A stretch of 64,000 bases of DNA, taken from assembly GCA_051252415.1 (NCBI GenBank), contig JBPOGA010000004.1, forward strand, positions 183,017 through 247,016. The letters run 5' to 3'. Source of the DNA: JBPOFY01 sp051252415. GTDB lineage: Bacteria > Verrucomicrobiota > Verrucomicrobiia > Opitutales > Coraliomargaritaceae. Positions 56,070 through 63,990 of this stretch are shown here, one piece after another; within the stretch, counting starts at the first letter, position 1, and each line of letters opens with the position of its first letter. The notes under the pieces are model-generated. The model had not been told where the DNA came from, made no database searches, and saw only the letters and a program-made list of their open reading frames with translations. The position numbers and the translations under genes were made by a program.

Positions 56070-56102
56070 AAAAGAGCCAGGCTGCAAAGTCTGGCTCTTT
56101 TT
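56070..56102 (+). terminator. Rho-independent terminator of pckG
   Basis: AAAGAGCCAG / CTGGCTCTTT stem with loop GCTGCAAAGT and a final T-run, 5 bp after the stop codon. Confidence 0.92.
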
Positions 56103-56137
56103 GTTGGTGGAGCGTCGTTGCTCATAATTGCTTTTCT

Positions 56138-56680
56138 ATGATTCCTAGGGCTTGTGTTCGTCCTTTCGAATTGAATAATTATGATATCAAAAAGTTACTG
56201 CCATTTGTTTTTGCAATAATCATTTTAGGTGTTTTGGCGTATATTCTAATACCAGCGGTTGGTCGCACTTGTCGGGGAGACGCTCCATTCGTTTCTCAGT
56301 ATTTTCAAGCGCGATCAGTGGCCTTGGCGGCCTCTAGCTGGATGTCTACCGCACAAAATGGTAAGCTTCGTGTCGCTGAGAACCTTGATGTTGTTGATTC
56401 CAAGTTTTTAAAGGATGAACTACGTCAATATGAAGATTTTAAAAGTGGGCAACGATATGACTGGCTCTATTATGGGGCGTATGTCGATTTTTCAGAGCCG
56501 ACTAATCAAACCATTCTCGTCGCAGTCCCACAAACGCATCTTATGGCAGCACCTTCTGGTCAGCGGGAAGCTCACCGTATAGTGGCCTACCTCGATGGGC
56601 ATACGGACACTTTATTGGAGACTGAGTTTCAGCAGAAGGTCGAAGCGATGTTGAAGGAGAAGGCCGAAAAGCAGAATTGA
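56138..56680 (+). CDS. Single-pass membrane protein, function unknown
   Basis: 180 residues. One N-terminal transmembrane helix (LLPFVFAIIILGVLAYILI, ~20-40), then a soluble domain with a DWLYYGAYVDFSEPTNQTILVA strand pair and AYLDGHTDTLLETEFQ near the end. The 'DGH.....' motif after a short strand recalls the end of prepilin-like (DUF1559/type II secretion pseudopilin) proteins of this superphylum, but the N-terminus lacks a typical prepilin cleavage motif. I cannot assign a role. Confidence 0.6.
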   Translation: MIPRACVRPFELNNYDIKKLLPFVFAIIILGVLAYILIPAVGRTCRGDAPFVSQYFQARSVALAASSWMSTAQNGKLRVAENLDVVDSKFLKDELRQYEDFKSGQRYDWLYYGAYVDFSEPTNQTILVAVPQTHLMAAPSGQREAHRIVAYLDGHTDTLLETEFQQKVEAMLKEKAEKQN

Positions 56681-56733
56681 CTCGGTAAGCCTTATGCTTG
56701 TTAGCGAGGGTGACTAATTTCGATTTGTTAAGG

Positions 56734-56805
56734 GTAGGGACGCTTGCCCTCAAGCGTCCGAGCGTCACGTAAGCATCTCGGACGGCTGGGGGCAGCCGTC
56801 CCTAC
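56734..56805. repeat. REP/BIME element with GTAG...CTAC ends
   Basis: The left hairpin is GTAG-GGACGCTTG-CCCT-CAAGCGTCC. The right hairpin (minus strand) is GTAG-GGACGGCTG-CCCC-CAGCCGTCC, inverted, with GAGCGTCACGTAAGCATCTC between. It lies between two convergent genes and can end both transcripts. This is the clearest example of the family. Confidence 0.8.
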
Positions 56806-56845
56806 CAATTCCAATATATTGAAAACTTCAATCGAAGAGGTCTAA

Positions 56846-59800
56846 TTACGCTTCCTCGGACACGACCTTCGAACGATCCTTTGCGATCAGCATGTAGATC
56901 GATGGGAGAAAGAGTAGGGTGAAGATGGTACCGATCGCCATGCCACCGACGAGGACGAGGCCTATCGAATTACGTGCTGCAGCACCCGCGCCACTCACTA
57001 GTGTTAACGGAAAGTGTCCGGCGACTGTCGCTACGGTGGTCATTAGAATAGGGCGGAGTCGCACTTCGGCGGCTTGTTGCACCGCGTCTAGTTTTGAATG
57101 TCCTTTGCGCTGCAAGTCATTTGCAAACTCCACGATCAAGATACCATTTTTAGCGACTAGTCCCACGAGTGTAACGAGGCCGACCTTCGAATAGATGTTG
57201 AGGGTGGTCGTCCAGCCATCTGTCCAGTAAGGTAGGTTTGGATTCATCATCTTTAGGACGGTAAAGATCAGGGCTCCAAACATCGCGAGCGGCACAGAGC
57301 CGAGTAGGATAATGAAGGGATCACGGAAGCTGTTAAATTGCGCGGCTAGCACCATGAAAATGAGAACCAACGCAAGGCAGAAGGCTGGGAGGAATTTATT
57401 GCCCTCTGTGCGTAATTGGCGTGATTCGCCAGTATAGTCGATGCGGTAGCCGTCTGGAAGCACTTCGGCAGAGATGTCTTCAAGTAGCTTGAGGCCTTGA
57501 TCGAGCGGCCCCATGTAAACACCACTCATTTTGACGGCATTGAATTGCTGGAAACGATTGAGCGCGCGTGGTTGCACGCTGTTCTCAATTGTCGCAATAC
57601 TGCTCAACTGAATGAGTTTTCCCTCTGGGCCTTTTACGTAGATGTTTTCAAATTGTTCCGGATTTAGACGCTCCACGCGCTGCATTTGTGGAATGACTTT
57701 ATAACTGCGGCCATCGATGTTGAAACGGTTTACAAAGCCACCACCGGCGAGTGCACCGAGGTCGGCGCCAATATCACGCTGATCCAGTCCCATGGAGCTG
57801 ACGAGGTCGCGGTCGATTTGAAATTCACTTTGCGGCTGATCGATTTTGGTATCGAGAATCGGCGGGAATGCAAACATGCCACTCTCCATTGCCTTAGCCT
57901 TTATTTGATCGGCGTATTTGAGGATATGTTCGGGCTCTGCGGTTGATGCGATGACGAATTCAACTGGGAAGTCACTGCCACCTGGCAAGGCAGGAGGTGT
58001 CGCCGCAAAGAGGCTGACGCCGCTGATTTTGCCAAACTCCATTTGCACTAATGGCATAATCTCTTGAGCAGTTCGCTCACGCTGACTCCAAGGGCTCAAG
58101 ATCATACCGCTGAAACCGCTGCTCGGGAAGGTGAGCTGAAAGGTGTAATCAGTTTCAGGGAAACTAAAGAAGGCGTCGTTTGCACTTTCGGTGAAGCGTG
58201 AGGCTTCTTCTAGAGAGATGTTAGCTGGGCCATCGACAATGCCGAAGATCACACCTTGGTCTTCTAGAGGCGCTAGCTCATTCGCGGAGAACATAAACAT
58301 CGGCACACAAAGTAGTGTGAGGAAAATCCAGCAGATGTAAATCGCCCAGCGAGTTTGTAGCGAAACTCGGAGTAGGCGACCGTAGCTTTTTCGTAGACGG
58401 TCGAAACCATCGTTGATGATTTTTGCTAAACCTTTGTGCTCTCCAGATTTGAGCACTTTGGAGGAAAGCATCGGGCTGAGTGTGAGTGCGACGACAGTCG
58501 ATACAATCACAGCTCCGGAGAGTGTGAGCGCAAACTCACGGAAGAGGGAGCCAGTTAGCCCGCCCTGGAATCCAATTGGTAAATAGACCGCGACCAGTGT
58601 GAGTGTGGTTGCGATGACGGGGCCGATCAATTCGCGCACACCTTGAAGTGCAGCAGGGATCGGTTTCATGCCTGCTTCAAGGTGCCGCTCGATATTCTCC
58701 ACAACGATAATCGCGTCGTCGACCACGATGCCGACAGAGAGCACGATCGCCAGCAATGTAAGCAGGTTAATCGTAAAGCCGAAGAGCTGCATTAGGAAGA
58801 TGGCCCCGATCAGTGAGATTGGAATCGTCAACACGGGCACTAGCACAGTGCGCACACGTCCCATGAAGAAGAAGATGACAACCATCACAATCACCAGTGT
58901 CTCGATGAGTGTCTTGGTGACTTCAGTGATGGATTCGCCAATATAGACGGTCGAATCGTATCCAATGTCGGCTGTAATACCTGTCGGTAGTTCCTGCTTG
59001 ATGAGCTCAAGTTCGTCACGCACGGCTTTGATGACATCGACGGTGTTTGAATTGGGCAGGACAAACATGCCCATGAACACCGCTTTGCTGCCAGAGAAGC
59101 GAACTTCGGAAGCGTAGTCTTCGCCGCCGAGCTCTACGGTAGCGATATCTTTGATACGGATAATTGTATCTCCACGGTTGAGGACCGCGAGCTGTTCGAA
59201 ATCGGTGACGGTGTTGAGGTCCGTATTTGCCGTTAAATTAACAGTGACTAGGTTGCCTTTTGTCTGGCCAATCGCGGATAGGTAATTGTTCGAGGCAAGT
59301 GCTTCGCGGACTTGCGCTGGATAGATACCGAGCGAGGCCATTCGCGTAGGGTCGAGCCAAATGCGCATAGCGAAAGTGCGGCCACCAAGCACTTCGGCTT
59401 CTTGCACGCCTGGGATTGCTGTAAGGCGCGGTTGGATGACGCGCACCAGGTAATCTGTAATTTCGTTGGCTTCGAGGATGTCAGAGGAGAACGAGAGGTA
59501 GGCGGAGGCAATGGCAGTGTCCGCAGACTCGACAGTAATAATAGGCACTTCCGATTCTGGGGGGAGGTCACCACGCACTTGATCGACCTTTGAACTGATC
59601 TCAGAAAGTGCTTTGGTTGAATCGTAGTTTAGCTCTAGGCGAGCGGTGACTTGTGAGAAGCCTAGGCTACTGGTTGAAGAGATGTAGTCGATGCCATCGG
59701 CAGTCGCGACTGCTTGTTCGATCGGGGTGGTAATGAAACCACGCACCAGGTCGGCGTTAGCACCGATATATGCGGTGCTGATGATAACCTTCGCGTTTTC

Positions 59801-59926
59801 GTTGCGCGGATATTGACGCACCGTAAGTGAGGAGATCGCTTGTAATCCCGCGATCACGATCACCATGCTGACAACAATGGCCAACACGGGACGTTTGATG
59901 AAAATGTCTGTAAATGCAGTTTGCAT
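56846..59926 (-). CDS. RND multidrug efflux transporter, inner-membrane pump
   Basis: 1026 residues, the usual size of AcrB/MexB-type (HAE-1) pumps. TM1 (RPVLAIVVSMVIVIAGLQA), the PTIEQAVA-type porter start (TTPIEQAVATADGIDYISS split: TTPIEQAVATADG and DYISSTSS), the proton-relay helix with LSVGIVVDDAIIVVENIERH in TM4 (Asp pair DD) and GLVAKNGILIVEFAN in TM10 are all visible. It exports drugs or other hydrophobic compounds using the proton gradient together with the adaptor protein encoded just upstream (21-bp gap). No outer-membrane TolC-type gene or regulator is adjacent. Confidence 0.94.
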   Translation of the reverse strand: MQTAFTDIFIKRPVLAIVVSMVIVIAGLQAISSLTVRQYPRNENAKVIISTAYIGANADLVRGFITTPIEQAVATADGIDYISSTSSLGFSQVTARLELNYDSTKALSEISSKVDQVRGDLPPESEVPIITVESADTAIASAYLSFSSDILEANEITDYLVRVIQPRLTAIPGVQEAEVLGGRTFAMRIWLDPTRMASLGIYPAQVREALASNNYLSAIGQTKGNLVTVNLTANTDLNTVTDFEQLAVLNRGDTIIRIKDIATVELGGEDYASEVRFSGSKAVFMGMFVLPNSNTVDVIKAVRDELELIKQELPTGITADIGYDSTVYIGESITEVTKTLIETLVIVMVVIFFFMGRVRTVLVPVLTIPISLIGAIFLMQLFGFTINLLTLLAIVLSVGIVVDDAIIVVENIERHLEAGMKPIPAALQGVRELIGPVIATTLTLVAVYLPIGFQGGLTGSLFREFALTLSGAVIVSTVVALTLSPMLSSKVLKSGEHKGLAKIINDGFDRLRKSYGRLLRVSLQTRWAIYICWIFLTLLCVPMFMFSANELAPLEDQGVIFGIVDGPANISLEEASRFTESANDAFFSFPETDYTFQLTFPSSGFSGMILSPWSQRERTAQEIMPLVQMEFGKISGVSLFAATPPALPGGSDFPVEFVIASTAEPEHILKYADQIKAKAMESGMFAFPPILDTKIDQPQSEFQIDRDLVSSMGLDQRDIGADLGALAGGGFVNRFNIDGRSYKVIPQMQRVERLNPEQFENIYVKGPEGKLIQLSSIATIENSVQPRALNRFQQFNAVKMSGVYMGPLDQGLKLLEDISAEVLPDGYRIDYTGESRQLRTEGNKFLPAFCLALVLIFMVLAAQFNSFRDPFIILLGSVPLAMFGALIFTVLKMMNPNLPYWTDGWTTTLNIYSKVGLVTLVGLVAKNGILIVEFANDLQRKGHSKLDAVQQAAEVRLRPILMTTVATVAGHFPLTLVSGAGAAARNSIGLVLVGGMAIGTIFTLLFLPSIYMLIAKDRSKVVSEEA

Positions 59927-59947
59927 AGCTCGTATCCGGTCGGCGGA

Positions 59948-61087
59948 TTATGTGTTGTCCGGAGTCGGAGCGAGCTCAGGCTTAGGAGCGAGCGCGTTGT
60001 TGATTACAACGCCACTGCCATTGCGTAGTTTAAAGGCGCCTGCAGAGATGACTTCGTCGCCAATCTCAAGTCCCTTTGTAATACTGACAAAATCACCTTT
60101 TTGCTCACCAATGCGAATGAAGCTCTGCTTTACTTGATGGCCCGTTGGTTCACCAGCCTTGTTCTTGGCCTCTTCAACGATAAATATTGAGTTCCCGTAG
60201 GGCGCGTAGCGAATCGCAGTCGAAGGCACGACGATCACCGTATTTTTTTCAAGTAGAGCAACTTTGACTCGGACGAATTGTCCTGCTCGTAAGAAGCCTT
60301 TATGATTGTTGAGTGTGCCTTGGATTTCGACGGTGCGTGTGATTGGGTCGATCTGTGGGCTGATTGCAGTGAGCTTGCCAGTAAAGGTTTCATCAGGGTA
60401 AACGTCGCTGCTAAGTATTACGTCCATACCAGTGCGCACTTTCGCGAGTGCTTGTTGCGGTAATGTGAAATTTACGAATACTTGGTCATTCGATTGGAGT
60501 GATACGATGGGCGCTCCCTGTGGCACAAATTGACCAAGGTTGATTTGACGGATGCCGACTTCGCCAGAGAAGGGCGCGCGAATAGTTTTACGGGCAATGA
60601 CAGCCTTTAGGTTCTCCACGTCAGCCTTAGCTTTTTCTTGATCGGCGATGGCACTGTCTAATTGTGATTGAGTGACGGAGCCTGTCTTGCGGAGCTTGTT
60701 GCTGCGCTCAAACTCGACATCAGCTAGACGGGCGGTGGCTTCTGCTGCTTTAAGCTGCGCGTTCTCTACGTTCACATCCAACTGCACTAGCAAGTCGCCG
60801 ACCTTGACGTCCTGTCCGTTCTCAAAATTAATTGTTTTCACGACGCCAGGTATTTCAGCCTCAAGATTAACGCCCTGCACAGGCTCAATAGATCCAACTG
60901 CCTCTAGGTGGTTCATCCATGTCTGTTCTTCGACGACAAAAGTCGAAACGGACTCAGGCCACGGTCCTGCGTTTGTGCCATTTTCAGCCATCGCTGAAAA
61001 TTGTGCTAGTTTAGTGCCGATTAAAAAGAAGGTTACTAGCCCGAGCGTGATAAATAATGCGATGACGAAGATGATTTTCTTTAGCAT
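59948..61087 (-). CDS. RND efflux periplasmic adaptor (membrane fusion protein)
   Basis: The ATG at 61087 (MLKKIIFVIALFITLGL) is chosen because it puts the membrane anchor at the N-terminus; the longer frame to 61156 adds 23 residues before it. 379 residues. The split biotinyl-lipoyl domain has GVNLEAEIPGVVKTINF and APFSGEVGIRQINLGQFV; an alpha-helical hairpin lies between them (~110-170), followed by beta-barrel and membrane-proximal domains. It bridges the inner-membrane pump to an outer-membrane channel. It is first gene of the two-gene operon. Confidence 0.92.
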   Translation of the reverse strand: MLKKIIFVIALFITLGLVTFFLIGTKLAQFSAMAENGTNAGPWPESVSTFVVEEQTWMNHLEAVGSIEPVQGVNLEAEIPGVVKTINFENGQDVKVGDLLVQLDVNVENAQLKAAEATARLADVEFERSNKLRKTGSVTQSQLDSAIADQEKAKADVENLKAVIARKTIRAPFSGEVGIRQINLGQFVPQGAPIVSLQSNDQVFVNFTLPQQALAKVRTGMDVILSSDVYPDETFTGKLTAISPQIDPITRTVEIQGTLNNHKGFLRAGQFVRVKVALLEKNTVIVVPSTAIRYAPYGNSIFIVEEAKNKAGEPTGHQVKQSFIRIGEQKGDFVSITKGLEIGDEVISAGAFKLRNGSGVVINNALAPKPELAPTPDNT

Positions 61088-61195
61088 GTCTAGAAAGTGT
61101 TCAGTGCGCTGATCTGCAGCACTGAACACTAAGGTCGGCAAATTAAGGAAAGACAAACGCTTGTTTGAATTTTTTGACTAATATCTGCGTCAATA

Positions 61196-61253
61196 GTAGT
61201 GGGAGCATCCTGCTCCCGAATGCAGTGGCCTAGGAGCTGGAAGCTCCAGCTAC
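61196..61253. repeat. REP/BIME element with GTAG...CTAC ends
   Basis: The left unit is GTAG-T-GGGAGCA-TCC-TGCTCCC. The right unit on the minus strand is GTAG-CT-GGAGCT-TCC-AGCTCC. The two hairpins are inverted with an ~18-bp spacer. It lies upstream of the RND adaptor gene and downstream of the tRNA terminator copies. Confidence 0.75.
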
Positions 61254-61263
61254 GTTTCGAATA

Positions 61264-61327
61264 TTCAGGCACAAAAAAACCGAGCGTTTCCGCTCGGCTT
61301 TAAAAGTGGTGGTCGAAGGGGGACTTG
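61264..61327 (-). repeat. Second copy of the tRNA-Leu 3' end plus terminator
   Basis: A 64-bp block identical to 61419-61482. On the minus strand it contains the last ~20 nt of the tRNA-Leu including CCA, and the full terminator stem CCGAGCG-GAAA-CGCTCGG with seven T. The rest of the tRNA is absent: the sequence upstream (61328-61418) is unrelated. This looks like an integration or recombination scar at the tRNA 3' end. Confidence 0.9.
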
Positions 61328-61427
61328 TTCCGAGCCTTGAGCTAGCCGAAAGGCGACATGACCGGGCGCGTAGCGAACCGGAACACCGAAGGTGAGAGTC
61401 CCCAAGGTTCGAATGTTTTTCAGGCAC

Positions 61428-61453
61428 AAAAAAACCGAGCGTTTCCGCTCGGC
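61428..61453 (-). terminator. Rho-independent terminator of tRNA-Leu
   Basis: On the minus strand CCGAGCG-GAAA-CGCTCGG is followed by seven T, starting 9 nt after the CCA end. A perfect copy lies at 61273-61298. Confidence 0.92.
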
Positions 61454-61461
61454 TTTAAAAG

Positions 61462-61546
61462 TGGTGGTCGAAGGGGGACTTGAACCCCCACGCCTTTCGG
61501 CACATGTCCCTTAAACATGCGTGTCTGCCAATTCCACCATTCGACC
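61462..61546 (-). tRNA. tRNA-Leu (anticodon AAG)
   Basis: Full cloverleaf with CCA encoded (85 nt). Acceptor stem GGTCGAA / TTCGACC; D-arm GTG...CAC; anticodon stem CATGT / ACATG with the 7-nt loop TTAAGGG, so the anticodon (positions 34-36) is AAG; long variable arm TGCC-GAAA-GGCG as expected for class II tRNA-Leu; T-arm GGGGG-TTCAAGT-CCCCC. A UAA anticodon reading was considered and rejected because the stem would not pair. A34 in a bacterial tRNA-Leu is uncommon and would probably be edited to inosine. Confidence 0.92.
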
Positions 61547-61580
61547 AGGAACCGACGCTTTCGCGTGGTGAAGTTGGAAG

Positions 61581-61608
61581 GTGATACGGCACTTTTTTTC
61601 GAGATCAA
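61581..61608 (-). promoter_or_regulatory. Possible sigma-70 promoter of tRNA-Leu
   Basis: On the minus strand TTGATC (-35-like) and TATCAC (-10-like) are separated by 16 nt, about 35 nt upstream of the tRNA 5' end. The match is partial. Confidence 0.35.
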
Positions 61609-61753
61609 CATAAATATTAAAAAAAATTCATTTGTGCCCATAAAATGCAGTAGTCATGCTTGTAAGTTCTAATCTATTTATCTACTACTCCTAGCTCACT
61701 ACTAACTCAAATTCACGTGGCCGACGAACGGTTGCGTTTTTTATATAACGGAC

Positions 61754-63709
61754 ATGGCTGAAAAACCTGAAAATCAATCTAAAGCTGCCCCAAAGCAAGC
61801 ACTCGACTTAAACGCACTTTCCGGACTCGACTTCGGCCCTAACTGGGCAGACGAAAATAAGAAACAAAGTCGTCCGAAGCAATACGACAAGCCAAGGGGT
61901 GATTCCCGTGGTCGTGGTAAAGGCCCAGGCCAAGGTGGTGGCGGTAATCGTGATCGTCGCTCAGGTGGTCGCCCACCACGTCGTGATGGTGGTGAAGGTC
62001 GTCCGCCACGTCGTGATGATCGTGGAGCAACACGTGGTGGCCCTCGTGGAGGCGATCGCCGTCATGCACCAGCTGTTTTCAATCCAACCGTTAAAGTGGA
62101 TCTGTATCCACAAGACGAAGCTTTCGAAGCACTCGTCAAGCGCCTCCGCTCTACAGCGCGCACCTATCAACTTTTTGAAATTGCCCATCTGCTCCTAGAG
62201 AAACCAGAGCGTTACGTCGTCGTGGTTTCCAATAAGCCTAATGGTGGCGAGCCAGCAAAGCCGTTGTATTTTGCAGTTCCTGGGCATTTGCCTTTCGAGA
62301 CGGAAGAAGCTGCGATCAGTCATGTGCTTGCAAATCACTTAGATCAGTTTTTTGATATCGAAACTGTCGAAGTGGATCCGCCAAAGGGCAATTTTCAAAT
62401 GGTGAATCGCTGCACGATTACTGGCGCACTTCTCGGCCCACCAAATTATCACCGTTACCAAGAGTTCCTACAAACGCACTACAATGCGAAGATCTCCGGT
62501 ATGTCTTTCGACCGTTTTCAATCTAAGATTGAGGCAGTCAAGGAACAGGAGCAGATTGATGCATGGCTTGAGTCCATGAAGACCGGCGCACGTTACACCG
62601 TGAAGGATCATCAAGAAGGTGAGCCTGAATCTTTAGAGTCGCTTGAAGCAGTGCGTCATTTCTTGCTACAGCATCGTAAAGATAAAGTAGTCGGTTCTGC
62701 TGAACACGTTCGTTTTGCTGGTCGCGATATCGAGAACTTGCCGAAGGGTGATGTGCGCCGTTCTGTTGAGACTTACGTTGAGCAACAACTTCATTTCCCA
62801 TTAGAGGCTGCTAATAATATTCGTGGTCGTCTGCGTCGTCACAAATTCACCGTGTATAAGAAGGGCTCGAAGGGCGTTTCTTATGTCTGTGCGGTGAAGC
62901 GTAAATTCCGTGATTCGCAAACCGTATTCACCGACTCAATACGCGACTTGATCGATTTTGTTGAAAAGCATCCTGAACTTCATGCATCCAAGCTTCCAAA
63001 ACTCTATATCGATATTGATACAGAGAAGCAGAAGCCGGAAGAGCTTAAGATGAGTGAAGCTGAAGTCGCTGCCGCTGCAGAAGCAAAGAAGGCTGCTGCA
63101 GAAGCTGCAGAAGCAGCGGGTGAGGCACCTGCGACTACTGAAGTAACCCCAGAGGTTGCAACAGTTGATGCCGATGCAGCCGCTTCAACAGAAGCCACTC
63201 CTAAGGTTGCGTTGACAAAGGATGAAGAAGCGAAGCTGAATCAACTCATGCTTGATCTGCGCTGGTTGATCACTGAAGGCTACGTCACCGAGTATGGCGA
63301 CGGTCGACTCTTTGCGGCACCACCCATGCCAGACCCGAAGAAGAAGGAAGCGAAAGCACCACCGACTGAAGCATCTAAGGCTGAGTCTAAGGAAGAAGTT
63401 GAAGCGAAAGCGGAGCCAGAAGCTAAGCAAGAATCTGAGGTGAAAGCAGAAGCTGCAGCGGTCGCCGCAGAGAAAGCGCCAAAGGCTGAAGCACCTGTCG
63501 AAGCAGCAGCTGCAACTGAGGAAGTTCAAGCTCCAAAGACTGAGGAAGCTCCTGAGGCTGAAGCACCAAAGAAGCCTGTCAAAAAGGCGACCAAGAAAGC
63601 CGCTAAAAAGACTGCTAAAAAAGCTGCAAAGAAGAAGCCAGCTACGAAGAAGGTGACTCCTGATGAGCTCGACTTCGAAGCGCTCGCAGATTTAAAGCCT
63701 AAGGATTAA
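61754..63709 (+). CDS. Large protein with RG-rich N-terminus and histone-H1-like C-terminal tail
   Basis: 651 residues, no signal peptide. The N-terminal ~40-105 are a Gly/Arg/Asp-rich low-complexity region (GRGKGPGQGGGG, RSGGRPPRRDGG), typical of RNA-binding disorder. The central part (~110-420) is a folded alpha/beta region that includes ALVKRLRSTARTYQLFEIAHL, LYFAVPGHLPFETE and RGRLRRHKFTVYK. Then come an Ala/Glu linker, a short helix-turn segment (NQLMLDLRWLITEGYVTEYG), another Ala/Glu/Lys linker, and a KKA tail (~605-637: KKATKKAAKKTAKKAAKKK). I do not recognise the central domain as a named enzyme family. Nucleic-acid binding is inferred from both tails; translation- or ribosome-associated or nucleoid roles are possible. 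Confidence 0.8.
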   Translation: MAEKPENQSKAAPKQALDLNALSGLDFGPNWADENKKQSRPKQYDKPRGDSRGRGKGPGQGGGGNRDRRSGGRPPRRDGGEGRPPRRDDRGATRGGPRGGDRRHAPAVFNPTVKVDLYPQDEAFEALVKRLRSTARTYQLFEIAHLLLEKPERYVVVVSNKPNGGEPAKPLYFAVPGHLPFETEEAAISHVLANHLDQFFDIETVEVDPPKGNFQMVNRCTITGALLGPPNYHRYQEFLQTHYNAKISGMSFDRFQSKIEAVKEQEQIDAWLESMKTGARYTVKDHQEGEPESLESLEAVRHFLLQHRKDKVVGSAEHVRFAGRDIENLPKGDVRRSVETYVEQQLHFPLEAANNIRGRLRRHKFTVYKKGSKGVSYVCAVKRKFRDSQTVFTDSIRDLIDFVEKHPELHASKLPKLYIDIDTEKQKPEELKMSEAEVAAAAEAKKAAAEAAEAAGEAPATTEVTPEVATVDADAAASTEATPKVALTKDEEAKLNQLMLDLRWLITEGYVTEYGDGRLFAAPPMPDPKKKEAKAPPTEASKAESKEEVEAKAEPEAKQESEVKAEAAAVAAEKAPKAEAPVEAAAATEEVQAPKTEEAPEAEAPKKPVKKATKKAAKKTAKKAAKKKPATKKVTPDELDFEALADLKPKD

Positions 63710-63735
63710 GCTTTAGTTCAAATTGATTTATACAA

Positions 63736-63766
63736 ACGGATACCTGGAAGGGTATCCGTTTTTTTT
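63736..63766 (+). terminator. Rho-independent terminator
   Basis: Stem ACGGATACC / GGTATCCGT with loop TGGAAG, followed by a run of eight T, 27 bp after the stop of the RG-rich protein gene. Confidence 0.93.
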
Positions 63767-63908
63767 GGAAAGGATGACTTAAGCTCTCGTTGCTTAAGAT
63801 ATAATACTACTTCTAGTATTGTTTGATCTGGTAGCGCAGGCGCGTCTCGAATGGCACTATCTTAAGGGCTTTTTCGAGAAATTGGAGAGGTGAATCTTAA
63901 TTCTCTTT

Positions 63909-63990
63909 GTAGGGTTGTCGCTTGCGGCATGCCGCGCTGCCACTGAGCTGATGCCATCCCTACGCGGCATGCCGCAAGCGACAGCCCTAC
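63909..63990. repeat. Long perfect REP/BIME element with GTAG...CTAC ends
   Basis: Two 28-bp arms (63909-63936 and 63963-63990) are inverted copies with a single G-T difference. They start GTAGGG and end CCCTAC, and each contains GCGGCATGCCGC, itself a palindrome. A 26-bp spacer contains a further GTAGGG on the minus strand (63958-63963). The remaining bases between 63767 and 63908 hold no gene that I can see. Confidence 0.82.

Noticed and set aside
61462..61546. Reading the tRNA-Leu anticodon as UAA
   Set aside because: A UAA anticodon needs the stem GCATG to pair with GACAT, which does not work, whereas CATGT/ACATG pairs perfectly and puts AAG in the anticodon.
61420..61641. A 73-codon minus-strand frame
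   Set aside because: It runs through the tRNA-Leu gene and its terminator, so it is not coding.
42676..63990. Interpretation of all GTAG hairpins as Rho-independent terminators
   Set aside because: They lack T-runs and occur as inverted pairs, some upstream of genes. The true terminators in the window (23571, 31198, 46680, 56070, 61428, 63736) look different and have T-runs.
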